A stretch of DNA of 64,000 bases. Source: Gilliamella bombicola. GTDB taxonomy: Bacteria; Pseudomonadota; Gammaproteobacteria; Enterobacterales; Orbaceae. The stretch spans positions 1 to 64,000 of the forward strand of contig NZ_FMAQ01000010.1 in the NCBI RefSeq assembly GCF_900094945.1. The letters are read 5' to 3'. The notes under the pieces were generated by a model. It did not search any database. It saw nothing but the letters and a program-made list of their open reading frames with translations, and was not told the DNA's origin. A program made the position numbers and the translations under genes. Each line of letters starts with the position of its first letter. The stretch's first letter is position 1. Positions 25,719-35,663 of this stretch are shown here, in pieces.

Positions 25719-26681
25719 TTATAAAAAATTAGCTAATTGTTGATAAACTTGTTCGGCTTGAATGGTTTGCATGCTTTTTTCGTTTGAGATAATGCTGAAT
25801 TGATTTTTTCCATATCCTCCGATTAGTTTAGGATCTGTTTTGCCAAATAAAGTAATATTGGGACGATCTAATGCAGCAGTTAGGTGACTTAGTCCTGTAT
25901 CAACCGAAACAACCGCTTTTGCTCCAGCAATAATGGTTGCTATGTCAGAAAGTGGACATTTTGGAAGTACTTCGACATGTTGAAATCCCTGAGCTAGGCG
26001 AATTGCGCGTGCTTGTTCATGTGGTGCCCCCCAAGGTAGCTTTATTCTTAATCCTGTCGGTTCAACTAATTTAATTAATTTTCGCCAAGCGTCTTCACTC
26101 CAATGTTTTTCATCGCGGGTTGTTGCGTGTAAAAAAATTAGATACTGTTGATTATCGCTAGGTAGTGAAGATAAAAAGTGGCGTGCAATGGCATAATCAC
26201 CCATTGAATTAGGTAGTTGGTACTGTAGACTTTGCGCAAACAGCAATCTAATGCGCTCAATGGCATGCATCTGTTTGGGTACATTGTGTTTTACATCATA
26301 AAACCAACTGGCAATGGGCTCTTTGATGCTTTTTCGATCCAAACCGTGCTTAATGCCTTGAGCTTTACGAGTAATAAGAAATGCACTTTTAATAAGTCCT
26401 TGCGCATCAATAATCACATCATATTGTTGTTGCCTTAAGGTTTGAATAAAGTCATGACGTTCTTGGCGAGTTGTTTTGGCAAACCAGCTTTTTCGCCAGC
26501 GTCTTATTGCAACAGGGATCACTTTATTTACTGCATAGTGCCAACTGGGTATTTGGGCAAAATTTTCTTCTACTACCCAATCAAAAGTTATATTTGCTAA
26601 GTTGTTGGACGCATCAGTTAATGCTGGTAAAGTATGAAGTACATCCCCCATGGATGATGTTTTAACAACTAGTACACGCAT
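25719..26681 (-). CDS. waaC: LPS heptosyltransferase I
   Basis: Adds the first L-glycero-D-manno-heptose to Kdo in the LPS inner core. 320 residues (E. coli WaaC 319), glycosyltransferase family 9. Start MRVLVVKTSSMGDVLHTLPAL is the canonical WaaC N-terminus with the catalytic Asp. FDWVVEE, QGLIKSAFL and VSVDTGLSHLTAAL (ADP-heptose binding) are present. The start overlaps the waaF stop (TAATG), so the two are translationally coupled. Confidence 0.96.
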   Translation of the reverse strand: MRVLVVKTSSMGDVLHTLPALTDASNNLANITFDWVVEENFAQIPSWHYAVNKVIPVAIRRWRKSWFAKTTRQERHDFIQTLRQQQYDVIIDAQGLIKSAFLITRKAQGIKHGLDRKSIKEPIASWFYDVKHNVPKQMHAIERIRLLFAQSLQYQLPNSMGDYAIARHFLSSLPSDNQQYLIFLHATTRDEKHWSEDAWRKLIKLVEPTGLRIKLPWGAPHEQARAIRLAQGFQHVEVLPKCPLSDIATIIAGAKAVVSVDTGLSHLTAALDRPNITLFGKTDPKLIGGYGKNQFSIISNEKSMQTIQAEQVYQQLANFL

Positions 26682-27730
26682 TATCCATTACTCTTTTCAC
26701 AACGCATAATGAGTTTCATTAATGTTTCAAATACGTTATCAGGTTTAATATCAATTAAGCTTTGATGATAGCCCTGTTCAGCATCCCCCTGGCGCACACG
26801 TTGGTAGCCAGTAATTAGACGAATAACTTCGGCTTTATTTGATAATGGTGGTGTGAAATCAGGGCTACTTGGTCCATAAAGTGCCACCAGTGGTCTATCT
26901 AATGCAGCAGCAACATGCATTAATCCCGAATCATTAGTAACAATCGCTTTACAAGCGGCAATTAAACTCACTGCTTGTTCTAATTGGGTTTGTCCAGCTA
27001 AGTTAATACATTGATCGCCATGTGTCATTTTTGCAATAATCTGTTCACCAACGTTGCGATCTTTTACGGAACCCAAAATAATAATTTTAGCATGTTGTTG
27101 AACTAGCATATCGGCAAGAGCTGCGTAATGATAATCTGGCCAACGTTTTGCTGGGCCAAATTCAGCACCTGGGCAAAAACCAATTAATGGTTTATCTTGT
27201 GCAATTGTAAAAGTTGAAAGTGCTTGCGTTATTTCATCTTGTTCAACATTGAGTTTAGGCCATAACAGAGGCTGTGGTAAGTCCGATGCCGAGTGAATTT
27301 GATCTTTAGGATAAGCAAGTGCAACATAGCGTTCAATCATTAGCGGAAAAGCCTGCTTATCAAGTTTTCGTATATCATTTAATAATCCATAACGCATTTC
27401 GCCTTTCCAACCTGTACGTTTAGATACTTTTGCAAAAAATGGGATTAATGCGGATTTAAATGAGTTAGGTAACACAATTGCTTGATCATAATGGCTATCA
27501 CGTAGTGATTTTCCTATTTCGTGACGTTTTGCTAAGGCAAACTCACCATGCCCTAATGGCATTGCAATTGCTTGATTCACTTCTGGCATTTTATTTAACA
27601 GCGCTCGACACCAAGCAGGTGCTAAAACATCAATTTGGTTATTAGAATCAAGTTGTTTTAATGTACGATACAGACTTTGCGACATCATCATATCGCCAAC
27701 CCATGAAGGACCAATAATGAGTGTTTTCAT
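26681..27730 (-). CDS. waaF: LPS heptosyltransferase II
   Basis: Adds the second heptose of the LPS inner core. 349 residues (E. coli WaaF 348). The N-terminal MKTLIIGPSWVGDMMMSQSL is diagnostic, and FCPGAEFGPAKRWP and VTNDSGLMHVAAALDRP form the donor site. It lies 15 bp downstream of hldD and overlaps waaC by 1 bp. Confidence 0.96.
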   Translation of the reverse strand: MKTLIIGPSWVGDMMMSQSLYRTLKQLDSNNQIDVLAPAWCRALLNKMPEVNQAIAMPLGHGEFALAKRHEIGKSLRDSHYDQAIVLPNSFKSALIPFFAKVSKRTGWKGEMRYGLLNDIRKLDKQAFPLMIERYVALAYPKDQIHSASDLPQPLLWPKLNVEQDEITQALSTFTIAQDKPLIGFCPGAEFGPAKRWPDYHYAALADMLVQQHAKIIILGSVKDRNVGEQIIAKMTHGDQCINLAGQTQLEQAVSLIAACKAIVTNDSGLMHVAAALDRPLVALYGPSSPDFTPPLSNKAEVIRLITGYQRVRQGDAEQGYHQSLIDIKPDNVFETLMKLIMRCEKSNG

Positions 27731-27745
27731 TTAATTAATTCCGTT

Positions 27746-28672
27746 TTATTGTTCATTTAACCATTTCATATATTCAGCAGTGCCTTCTGCAACGGTTTTA
27801 AATTCGATTGAACATGTTGTTTGTCTAAATTTAGTCAGATCAGCTTGGGTATAGCTTTGATAGCGTCCTTTTAGATGATCAGGGAAAGGAATATAATCAA
27901 TTTCGCCTTTTTTATGGTAGTTAAGTACTGCATCAGCAACGGCTTGAAAGGATTCTGCTCGACCTGTTCCACAGTTATAAATGCCCGAGATTTTGTTTTT
28001 CCAGAACCACAAATTGACCGCAACGACATCACCAACATAAATAAAGTCACGCTTAAAATTCTCACTGCCAGCAAACAGTTTTGGTTTTTCACCTTTGTTA
28101 ATCTGTTCATTTAAGTGAAATGCAACACTCGCCATGCTGCCTTTGTGCGATTCGCGAGGTCCATAGACATTAAAATAACGGAATCCACAAACTGGTGAAT
28201 TAGCTTGGGGTAATACTTGTCTTACGTATTGGTCAAATAAGAATTTAGAATAACCATAAACATTTAAAGGTTTTTCGTAAGTACGATCTTCAATAAAGTT
28301 ATCACTGCGTCCGCCATACGTCGCAGCTGATGATGCATATAAAAATGGAATGTTGAAGTCTAAACAATAATGCAATAAGTCCTTTGAATAGTCATAATTG
28401 TTTTCCATCATAAATTTACCATCCCATTCAGTGGTTGATGAACAAGCACCTTGGTGAAAAACAACATCAATATCAAGATCTTCATGACTAATAATAGCTG
28501 CAATAAACTCGTCTTTATCCATATAATCGGCAATATCTAGATCAGCCAAATTGGCAAATTTAGTGCCGTCGGTTAAATCATCAACAACCAAAATGTCTTT
28601 ATGTCCTAGATCATTCAGACCTTTAACAATATTACTACCAATAAATCCTGCACCGCCCGTTACAACAATCAT
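27746..28672 (-). CDS. hldD: ADP-L-glycero-D-manno-heptose-6-epimerase
   Basis: Last step of ADP-heptose synthesis: epimerises ADP-D-glycero-D-manno-heptose at C6. 308 residues (E. coli 310), extended SDR family with N-terminal Rossmann motif [10 protein letters not shown], catalytic YGYSK and the HldD-specific segments [13 protein letters not shown] and [12 protein letters not shown]. It is first gene of hldD-waaF-waaC-yaeP and supplies the donor used by the next two enzymes. A GGAAAAT site precedes the ATG. Confidence 0.97.
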   Translation of the reverse strand: MIVVTGGAGFIGSNIVKGLNDLGHKDILVVDDLTDGTKFANLADLDIADYMDKDEFIAAIISHEDLDIDVVFHQGACSSTTEWDGKFMMENNYDYSKDLLHYCLDFNIPFLYASSAATYGGRSDNFIEDRTYEKPLNVYGYSKFLFDQYVRQVLPQANSPVCGFRYFNVYGPRESHKGSMASVAFHLNEQINKGEKPKLFAGSENFKRDFIYVGDVVAVNLWFWKNKISGIYNCGTGRAESFQAVADAVLNYHKKGEIDYIPFPDHLKGRYQSYTQADLTKFRQTTCSIEFKTVAEGTAEYMKWLNEQ

Positions 28673-28819
28673 GATTATTTTCCTTAACCAATAAAACTAA
28701 TCTGCTTATGATAACGATTTATGATAAATTTTTCGAGTGCTCATTTTAGTTTATATAGTTATTTTAATAAGGTTCCACTAGCATAATTTGCAAGACATTA
28801 TTTTTGATAAAAATAAATT

Positions 28820-29791
28820 TTAATGATGAATGTCTGTAATATGCATCATCCCAAGAAAATGATTTTTATCATCAATTACAGGTAAAACAGTGATAGGTCT
28901 AGGTTTATGGTGTTCCATAACTAAAATTGCTTCACTAACATATTGATTTTCATTTATTGTTGTAGGATTGGTTATCATTATTTCTTTTACATTTTTATTT
29001 AGTAAATCGGGATAAACTTTGAGCTGTCTTCTTATGTCACCATCGGTGATGATGCCTAGTAAAATATTGTTTTTATCTATCACACCAACTGCGCCAATGC
29101 CTGAATCAGTCATTACAAAAATAGCGTTATATATATTTTTTTCTGATGTTATAAATGCTTTTCTATTCTGCATTTTAACCAAATTTTTAACCGTCTTTAA
29201 TCGTATTTTCCCTAAGTTACCACCAGGATGATAAAACGCAAAGTCTTTATCGGTAAATCCTTTTGCTTGCATTATCGTTATAGCTAGTGCATCGCCTAGT
29301 GCTAATTGTACTGTGGTGCTGGTTGTTGGCGCTAAATTATGTGGACAAGCTTCTTGTTGAACTTGTGCGTTTAAATGGCAGCTAGCAAATTGAGCCAGTG
29401 TTGATGATGCATTACCACATATTGAAATTAACGGTGCACCGATTAATTTAATAGTTGGTAAAATATTAACAATTTCAGAAGTTTCACCACTATTTGATAT
29501 AGCAATGATGATATCATCTTTGGTAATACTCCCTAAATCACCATGAATGGCTTCAGCTGGATGCAAATAAAATGAAGGTGTTCCAGTACTCATTAATGTT
29601 GCTGATAACTTGTGTGCAATATAACCGGGTTTGCCTATACCAGTAACAATAACTCTCCCTTTAGTTGTTAGAATTAATTCGACAGCTTTAACAAAATTTT
29701 CGTTGATCGTGCTGATAATTGATTTAATACCTTTTGCCTCTGTGTGTAAAACCTGTTTTGCTGTTTGAATGATTTCATTTTTATTTAGCAT
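28820..29791 (-). CDS. kdsD: D-arabinose 5-phosphate isomerase (KdsD/GutQ/KpsF family)
   Basis: 323 residues: an N-terminal SIS domain (VIVTGIGKPGYIAHKLSATL, HPAEAIHGDLG, ISNSGETSE, AHNLAPTTSTT-like segment PHNLAPTTSTTVQLALGDAL) followed by two CBS domains. It interconverts ribulose 5-phosphate and arabinose 5-phosphate for Kdo synthesis. It stands between the LPS heptose operon (same strand, 147 bp gap) and the divergent tetronate operon. It could be the housekeeping KdsD or a GutQ-like paralogue tied to sugar metabolism. In E. coli, kdsD sits beside lptC, so the present position is different. kdsD is given as the most likely symbol. Confidence 0.85.
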   Translation of the reverse strand: MLNKNEIIQTAKQVLHTEAKGIKSIISTINENFVKAVELILTTKGRVIVTGIGKPGYIAHKLSATLMSTGTPSFYLHPAEAIHGDLGSITKDDIIIAISNSGETSEIVNILPTIKLIGAPLISICGNASSTLAQFASCHLNAQVQQEACPHNLAPTTSTTVQLALGDALAITIMQAKGFTDKDFAFYHPGGNLGKIRLKTVKNLVKMQNRKAFITSEKNIYNAIFVMTDSGIGAVGVIDKNNILLGIITDGDIRRQLKVYPDLLNKNVKEIMITNPTTINENQYVSEAILVMEHHKPRPITVLPVIDDKNHFLGMMHITDIHH

Positions 29792-29962
29792 ATGATTATT
29801 CCATTTCTTTATTTAAAGTATATTTTTTTGAATTATTTATATAAATGTACTGTTTACTTAGGTTTGTTTCTATAGCAGTTTCTATGAATAATTTTATGTG
29901 TAATGGTGAAAATAATCTCAATGATTAACAAAAATCTATCCATCAAAACATTAAAGTTTGAC

Positions 29963-29972
29963 TGTGATCACA
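29963..29972. promoter_or_regulatory. Palindrome in the kdsD/deoR-type divergent region
   Basis: TGTGATCACA is a perfect 10-bp palindrome midway in the 274-bp divergent region. It contains the CRP half-sites TGTGA and TCACA but without the 6-bp gap CRP needs, so it may belong to another regulator. Confidence 0.35.
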
Positions 29973-30065
29973 ATTGTTAAATTATGGTGTGAAAGTGTTA
30001 AATGATTAACATATTTTGCATTATTAACTATTTACAATTAATCCAACTTAACAGAGAGATATCTT

Positions 30066-30821
30066 ATGAACCAAGAATTACCAAGATATAAACGAATTCT
30101 CGAATATTTAGATGAGTATGATGTTGCTACTATTAATTTGTTATCGAATCTATTTTCGGTTTCACATATGAGTATACGTCGTGATTTAAAAATTTTGCAA
30201 GAAAAGGGGCTAGTTAGAGTTTCTTATGGTGGTGAAATAAAGCGAAGTTTTTTAAATGGTACTCCGCTTTACAATGTCAAACAAAGCCGTTTTTCAGAAA
30301 GTAAAAAAAAAGTGGGTAAAATTGCAGCCGGCTTATTACAACCTGGTATGGTTATTTTTATTGATGCGGGAACCACTATGCGAGAATTTGCTCTTAACAT
30401 CAATGTTCCTATCACTGCTATTACACCTGATTTACATATTGCGATTGAATTAACTCGTCGTCCAGAGATCAATACTATTATTTGCCCAGGGGAAGTACAA
30501 AACTCCATTGTTGCAACTTATAACACTCAGACAATGAAATATTTATCTGAACAGGTTATTGATTTGGCATTTATTGGTGCTGATGGTTTTAATTTTGAAG
30601 ATGGTGCACTTACTACAACACAAATTAAAGCTGATTGTAAATGGATGGCTGTATCAAGATCGATTCAATCAGCATTATTAGTTGATAGTAGCAAATTAGG
30701 ATTACGTTGTCGATTTAAGATCTGTGATTTGAATCGATTTAATTATTTAATCACAGAAAAAAAATTTCCTGAAAGTTTCGAAAAAAAATTAGTGAATCAA
30801 GATATTAAGTTTATTTATTAA
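30066..30821 (+). CDS. DeoR/GlpR-family transcriptional regulator
   Basis: 251 residues. N-terminal helix-turn-helix of the DeoR type (VATINLLSNLFSVSHMSIRRDL, then GLVRVSYGG) and a C-terminal DeoR sensor domain with DAGTT (sugar-phosphate loop) and FIGADGFNFEDGALT. Such regulators usually repress a sugar-catabolic operon and respond to a phosphorylated intermediate. Here the next three genes on the same strand form a tetronate pathway, so local control is likely. AGAGAG precedes the ATG. Confidence 0.9.
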   Translation: MNQELPRYKRILEYLDEYDVATINLLSNLFSVSHMSIRRDLKILQEKGLVRVSYGGEIKRSFLNGTPLYNVKQSRFSESKKKVGKIAAGLLQPGMVIFIDAGTTMREFALNINVPITAITPDLHIAIELTRRPEINTIICPGEVQNSIVATYNTQTMKYLSEQVIDLAFIGADGFNFEDGALTTTQIKADCKWMAVSRSIQSALLVDSSKLGLRCRFKICDLNRFNYLITEKKFPESFEKKLVNQDIKFIY

Positions 30822-30915
30822 GGAGGGTATTAACCATATTTGAGAATACCGTTTTGTGAAGATGTATAAAAATGAGTTCATTTAATGAACTTAAGTATCG
30901 ATAGGGAGTAAATAT

Positions 30916-32220
30916 ATGAAAGTAGCCGTTGTAGCCGATGATTTAACAGGCGCCAATGCCACGAGTGCATTGTTAAGCAAAAAAGGGTTCAATGCAATTA
31001 CATGTTTAGAAAGTTTTAATGAAGATTTAACTAGATTTGATGTGATTTCGTTTGCAACAGACTCTCGCTCAATTCCATATAAGGAAGCTTATTCTCGTGT
31101 TGTTAATTGTATCAGTCAGTTTAAACAATATCGTCCCCTTATTAGTAAACGTATTGATTCAACATTACGTGGTAACTTAGGAGCTGAAGTCGATGCCGTC
31201 ATTGATAATGATCCTGACTTAATGGCATTGGTTGTACCAGTTTATCCTTCAAGTGATAGAATTTGTGTTGGTGGTTCTCTATTAGTCAATGGCATTCCTT
31301 TACAAAATACTGCCATGCGTAATGATCCTAAAAATCCTATGACTGAATCATCTATTCTTGAATTATTTCGATGCCAGTCTCGTTATCCTATTTCACATAT
31401 AGCCCTAAAAGATGTTTTAGAAGGTAAAGAAAGAATAGAGCAAAGGCTAAAGCAAGTTTATCAGCAAGGTGGACGTATTGTGATCTTTGATGCAACAACC
31501 GATACCGATATAAGTGTTATTGCGCAAGCTGCAAATAATGCCGATTTACCTGTTTTTTGTGTTGATCCTGGTCCTTTTACTGCACAATTTGCGCATTTGC
31601 GCTATTCAAGTGAGCGAAAGATGGCAAATAAAGTTTTTATTGCAATTGGTAGTGTGTCTGAATTAACCCAACGACAAATTAAAAAGTTGAAATACGATCG
31701 AAAAGTGTGGTTAGAAACAGTGTTGGTAAGTGAATTAATTGAGATATCTAAAGATACCAAAAAAGCCGAACCGATTGTAACTAGATTATTAACCAAAATA
31801 GAGCAGTTTGATGTAATTGGCATTGATACGGTCGAAACACCTGAGCAGGTCTCTAATCTGACTAGCCTTGCGGAAGGCTACAATATGAGCATAGTTGAAA
31901 TAAGTAATGCATTAAATAAAGGAATTGCAGAAATTACTGCTCAAGTTTTGTTTCATCCTGAATCAATCATTCGCGGTATTTACACGAGTGGTGGAGATGT
32001 AACAGTGAATGTTGTTAATCGTTTGGGGAGTAGTGGTTTTTTGTTAAAAGATGAAATTGAACCTTTAACAGTTTATGGGCATTTGGTGGGAGGAAAATGT
32101 GATGGTTATTCAATTGTAACAAAAGGCGGATTTGTGGGTAATGACAATACTCTAGTTCACTGCATTGATTATTTAAGTACTAAGATTTCATCTCATGAAA
32201 GTCAAAAGTCTAATCCATAA
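30916..32220 (+). CDS. dtnK: Four-carbon acid sugar kinase (D-threonate/tetronate kinase)
   Basis: 434-residue DUF1537-type kinase. N-terminal domain VVADDLTGANATSALL and KRIDSTLRGNLGAE, and C-terminal nucleotide domain TSGGDVTVNVVNRLGSSGF and VTKGGFVGN, are the family hallmarks. Established work on this family shows phosphorylation of four-carbon acid sugars (D-threonate, D-erythronate). The adjacent pdxA2-type gene points to D-threonate 4-phosphate as product. The exact substrate is inference. A GGGAG site precedes the ATG. It is second in the operon after the DeoR-type regulator. Confidence 0.88.
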   Translation: MKVAVVADDLTGANATSALLSKKGFNAITCLESFNEDLTRFDVISFATDSRSIPYKEAYSRVVNCISQFKQYRPLISKRIDSTLRGNLGAEVDAVIDNDPDLMALVVPVYPSSDRICVGGSLLVNGIPLQNTAMRNDPKNPMTESSILELFRCQSRYPISHIALKDVLEGKERIEQRLKQVYQQGGRIVIFDATTDTDISVIAQAANNADLPVFCVDPGPFTAQFAHLRYSSERKMANKVFIAIGSVSELTQRQIKKLKYDRKVWLETVLVSELIEISKDTKKAEPIVTRLLTKIEQFDVIGIDTVETPEQVSNLTSLAEGYNMSIVEISNALNKGIAEITAQVLFHPESIIRGIYTSGGDVTVNVVNRLGSSGFLLKDEIEPLTVYGHLVGGKCDGYSIVTKGGFVGNDNTLVHCIDYLSTKISSHESQKSNP

Positions 32221-32289
32221 TTATGTAACTGATTTATTTAAAAATTATTCATTTTATTTTTTTTATTACTATTTCTAAGGAGTCGAAAA

Positions 32290-33291
32290 ATGAGTCGTCG
32301 TTGTATGATCGGGGTACCAATGGGTGATCCTGCTGGAATAGGACCAGAAATTGTTGTTAAAAGTATCGCCGAACCAGAAACATATCAATATGGTTGTGTG
32401 GTAGTCACTGGGGATAAAAAAATTTTAGCCGATGCGTGTAACTTTTCCAAAGTTAACCTACACATCAATGTTATTAACGATTTATCGCAAGTGCGGGATG
32501 AACCAAATAATTTAAACCTTATTCAGTGTGGTGAGTTAAATTATAGTACATTCAAAAATGGAAAAATTGAAGGTCAATGTGGGAAAGCAGCATTTGATTA
32601 TATCAAAAAAATTACTGAGCTAGCTATGCAAGGTAAGCTTGATGCTATAGCTACAACGCCAATTAATAAGGAATCATTAAAAGCAGGTCAAGTTAACTAT
32701 ATTGGTCATACTGAAATTTTAGCTGACTTAACCAATAGTCAAGATCCTTTGACTATGTTTCAGGTCAAAGATCTACGAGTGTTTTTTTTAACTCGCCATG
32801 TGTCTTTAGTTAATGCCATTCAATCTTTAACTCCTGAAAGAGTTTGTGATTATGCTGTTCGTTGTAATGATGCTTTGATCAAATTAGGTATTAAAAATCC
32901 TAAAATGACGGTAGCTGGTATTAATCCTCATTGCGGTGAACATGGTCTATTTGGTCATGAAGATGACGATATTTTGTTACCTGGTATTGAGATGGCACAG
33001 CAGAAAGGAATTAATATCAGTGGTCCTAAACCAGCTGACAGTGTTTTTTATTTTGCTATGGGGGGAGCTTATGATGCTGTTTTATCTCCTTATCATGATC
33101 AAGGTCATATTGCGACTAAAATGGTTGATTTCCATCGTACTATTTCAATTACTAATGGTATGCCAATTCTTCGGACTTCTGTTGATCACGGTACAGCAAA
33201 TGATATCGCAGGAAAGGGGATTGCCAATGCAGTTAGTTTAATTGAGGCAATTCGTTTAGCTGCATTGTATGCACCAAAATTCAAATGCTAA
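32290..33291 (+). CDS. pdxA2: PdxA2-type 4-phosphate dehydrogenase (D-threonate 4-phosphate, decarboxylating)
   Basis: 333 residues of the PdxA family: N-terminal GVPMGDPAGIGPEIVVKS, metal/substrate motifs YIGHTE, INPHCGEHG, SPYHDQGHIATK and GTANDIAGKG. In the pyridoxine pathway PdxA oxidises 4-phosphohydroxy-L-threonine. The paralogue PdxA2, found beside DUF1537 kinases, instead oxidatively decarboxylates D-threonate or D-erythronate 4-phosphate to dihydroxyacetone phosphate. The operon context favours PdxA2. AAGGAG precedes the start. Confidence 0.87.
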   Translation: MSRRCMIGVPMGDPAGIGPEIVVKSIAEPETYQYGCVVVTGDKKILADACNFSKVNLHINVINDLSQVRDEPNNLNLIQCGELNYSTFKNGKIEGQCGKAAFDYIKKITELAMQGKLDAIATTPINKESLKAGQVNYIGHTEILADLTNSQDPLTMFQVKDLRVFFLTRHVSLVNAIQSLTPERVCDYAVRCNDALIKLGIKNPKMTVAGINPHCGEHGLFGHEDDDILLPGIEMAQQKGINISGPKPADSVFYFAMGGAYDAVLSPYHDQGHIATKMVDFHRTISITNGMPILRTSVDHGTANDIAGKGIANAVSLIEAIRLAALYAPKFKC

Positions 33292-33361
33292 TCAATGTGG
33301 TTTCTGCTTTAGATAATTTCATATTCGATAGCATTTGTTCTCTATCGAAAGGAGAATTTAT

Positions 33362-34834
33362 ATGTCAAAAAAAAATAATCCAAAAAAGACACTTTATCCT
33401 TACGTCATGCTTAATGGTATTATTTTGCTTGTAGTGGGACTGATTGTCTTTTATCTAGGTAGTTTAGAAACTATAGAGAAAAATAGTTGGAGAATGATTG
33501 CAGGGTTATTAGTTGCCATCACGTTATTACTTTTTATGATTTTGAAAACAAGAATTCAAGCTTTCCCTGCGTTGATTATTTCAGCCTTTATTACAGGGTC
33601 ACTTGGTGGTATGCCAGGTCAATTTATGATAGCTACCATTAGTAAAGGATTTGGCAATACACTAGGTAATATTGGTATTGTAATTGGTTTTGGTGTCATG
33701 ATGGGGGCCATTTTACAAATGAGTGGCGCAGCACAAAAGATGGCTCAAGTCTTCATTAATTTACTAGGAAAAGGCAGAGAAGAATTAGCGCTAGTAATTA
33801 TTGGCTTGTTAGTAAGTTTAGCTGTATTTTGTGATTCAGCCTTTATTGTTTTATTACCTTTAGTTAAAGCAATTTCACGGAGTACTGGTAAATCGGTTGT
33901 TGGTTTAGGATCAACATTAGCAATGGGGTTAGTTATAAGCCATAGCATGATTCCACCAGCTGTTGGCCCATTTGGTGTTGTTTCTCAATTTGGCATTGGA
34001 CTTGGTGAGTACATGCTTTGGGCAATGGTACTTGCTATTCCTATTACGATTGCAGGATTTATTTACACGCGTTATGTGGGGCGTAGTATTTATCAAATTC
34101 CAACAGAAGATGGTGAAAATTTTACTCGTGAACGATTGACTATCAAACCTAATGATATCGAAGATGATCAACACTTACCCAGTGCTTTAGCATCGTTTTC
34201 TCCAATTATTACTCCTATTATTTTGATTCTAAGTGCTACATTAGTCGGTGAAATGAAATGGGATAATACCATTGCGGTTATGATAAAAACAATGGGGCAT
34301 CCTATTGTCGCAGTTGGTATTGGCTTATTGATTGCAATAATGTCCTTGACAAATTCATTTCCACGTAAGGATGTTGTTCATCAAATGGAAAATTCTATAC
34401 GTTCAGCAGGCATTATTCTATTAGTTATTGGTGGCGGTGGTGCTTTGGGCATGGTACTACGTGATTCTGGAACAGGCCAAATTATTGCTCAATATATTGT
34501 TCAAATTGGTGTGCCAGGTATTTTATTACCATTAACTATTTCAACTTTAATTCGCTTAATTCAAGGGTCGGGTGTTGTTGCAATGATTACCGCTGCAAGT
34601 ATTACTGCACCAATGATTGGTACGTTAGGAGTTAATCCAATTATGGCGGGATTAGGTTGTTCGATAGGTTCATTTATGTTTTCACATTTCAATGATGCCT
34701 ATTTTTGGGTAGTTAATCGTTCATTAGGTGTGACTGAAGTTAAAGAGCAAATTAAGGTATGGAGTATTACCTCAACAGTCCTTTGGGCTTCAGGAACGGT
34801 ATCTTTGTTAATAGTGAATGCGGTATTCTTCTAA
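33362..34834 (+). CDS. GntP-family sugar-acid permease
   Basis: Inner-membrane transporter of about 490 residues with 12 or more hydrophobic segments. Family marks: GFGVMMGAILQMSGAAQ, CDSAFIVLLPL, GLVISHSMIPPAVGPFGV, GGGGALGMVLRDSG and LGCSIGSFMFSHFNDAYFW, all characteristic of gluconate:H+ symporters. Last gene of the tetronate operon, so it probably imports D-threonate, D-erythronate or a related sugar acid. ATG 33362 follows AAAGGAG with 7-nt spacing. The longer frame from 33335 is discarded. Confidence 0.88.
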   Translation: MSKKNNPKKTLYPYVMLNGIILLVVGLIVFYLGSLETIEKNSWRMIAGLLVAITLLLFMILKTRIQAFPALIISAFITGSLGGMPGQFMIATISKGFGNTLGNIGIVIGFGVMMGAILQMSGAAQKMAQVFINLLGKGREELALVIIGLLVSLAVFCDSAFIVLLPLVKAISRSTGKSVVGLGSTLAMGLVISHSMIPPAVGPFGVVSQFGIGLGEYMLWAMVLAIPITIAGFIYTRYVGRSIYQIPTEDGENFTRERLTIKPNDIEDDQHLPSALASFSPIITPIILILSATLVGEMKWDNTIAVMIKTMGHPIVAVGIGLLIAIMSLTNSFPRKDVVHQMENSIRSAGIILLVIGGGGALGMVLRDSGTGQIIAQYIVQIGVPGILLPLTISTLIRLIQGSGVVAMITAASITAPMIGTLGVNPIMAGLGCSIGSFMFSHFNDAYFWVVNRSLGVTEVKEQIKVWSITSTVLWASGTVSLLIVNAVFF

Positions 34835-34873
34835 ATCAATGGGATATAGCGGTTAAGGCTATATCCCATTGAT
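34835..34873. terminator. Strong inverted repeat between convergent operons
   Basis: Perfect 16-bp arms (ATCAATGGGATATAGC and its complement) around the loop GGTTAAG. It starts at the stop codon of the GntP-type gene. There is no long T-tract, but the position between convergent genes (permease and cmoM) fits a bidirectional terminator. Confidence 0.7.
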
Positions 34874-34892
34874 TAAATCTCTAAATACAAAT

Positions 34893-35660
34893 TTAGTTTT
34901 TTGCAGTAACTAATATATATCTTGCTAAATTAAGATAAGGTTCAGTTTGGCAATATGTTTGTTCAAGTTCTAATAGCTGTTCAAAGTGAGTTTCCGCTTT
35001 GGATTTATTGGTAAGATAATCATGAAAAATGCGAATCCCTGTTTTTTGTAAGATAGTAAAATCCAGTTGTGTAAGCCAGTGATATACGTCGGTTGGAACT
35101 CTTGGAAAATCGGGAGAAAGTGTTTTCTTTTTGCGTTTAGCTAACCCCGATTGGGTGTAACCAAAATTGCCTAATGTGACAGTTTTAAATAAAAGCGCAT
35201 GATAATTATAAAACATTAACGATAAATAGCCTTCGGGTTTGAGATGTTTTTTTAATGATGCTATTAATTCAATTGGCTCTGCTACCCATTCTAATACCGC
35301 ATGGCAAATGACTAAATCAAACTTTTGGTTAATTAAGTTATCAAGCTGTTGGATAGGGCAGCAAAGGCAATTTATAGTTACCTTTTCTGCTTGGGCCTTT
35401 TGTTTTGCTAGTTCTAGCATCTGTTCTGAGATATCACAAAGTGTTACCTGATGTCCAAGCTTGGCAAGCCTGCCGGCGATTTGACCTTGCCCACCACCAG
35501 CATCAAGTATGGTTAGTGGCTTATTGGTTGGATAAGTAGCTAAAATTTTTTCTAATTCTTGCCATACTATCGCTTCGCGAATTTTTCCTTTGGTTGTGCC
35601 ATAAATGTTTTGTGCAAACTTATTGCTGATGTCATCAAAATTACGATCTTGTTTATTCAT
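34893..35660 (-). CDS. cmoM: tRNA 5-carboxymethoxyuridine methyltransferase
   Basis: 255 residues (E. coli CmoM/SmtA 261). Class I SAM methyltransferase that forms the methyl ester of cmo5U34 in tRNA. It shows DRNFDDISNKFAQNIYGTTKGKIR at the N-terminus, the SAM site ILDAGGGQGQIAGRLA, ICHAVLEWV, and the specific LFKTVTLGNFGYTQ block. It lies 3 bp downstream of plsC on the same strand, so it is co-transcribed with it. Confidence 0.94.
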   Translation of the reverse strand: MNKQDRNFDDISNKFAQNIYGTTKGKIREAIVWQELEKILATYPTNKPLTILDAGGGQGQIAGRLAKLGHQVTLCDISEQMLELAKQKAQAEKVTINCLCCPIQQLDNLINQKFDLVICHAVLEWVAEPIELIASLKKHLKPEGYLSLMFYNYHALLFKTVTLGNFGYTQSGLAKRKKKTLSPDFPRVPTDVYHWLTQLDFTILQKTGIRIFHDYLTNKSKAETHFEQLLELEQTYCQTEPYLNLARYILVTAKN

Positions 35661-35663
35661 GAG

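Noticed and set aside
29963-29972. CRP-binding site in the kdsD/deoR-type promoter region
   Set aside because: TGTGA and TCACA are adjacent. CRP needs a 6-bp spacer between these half-sites.
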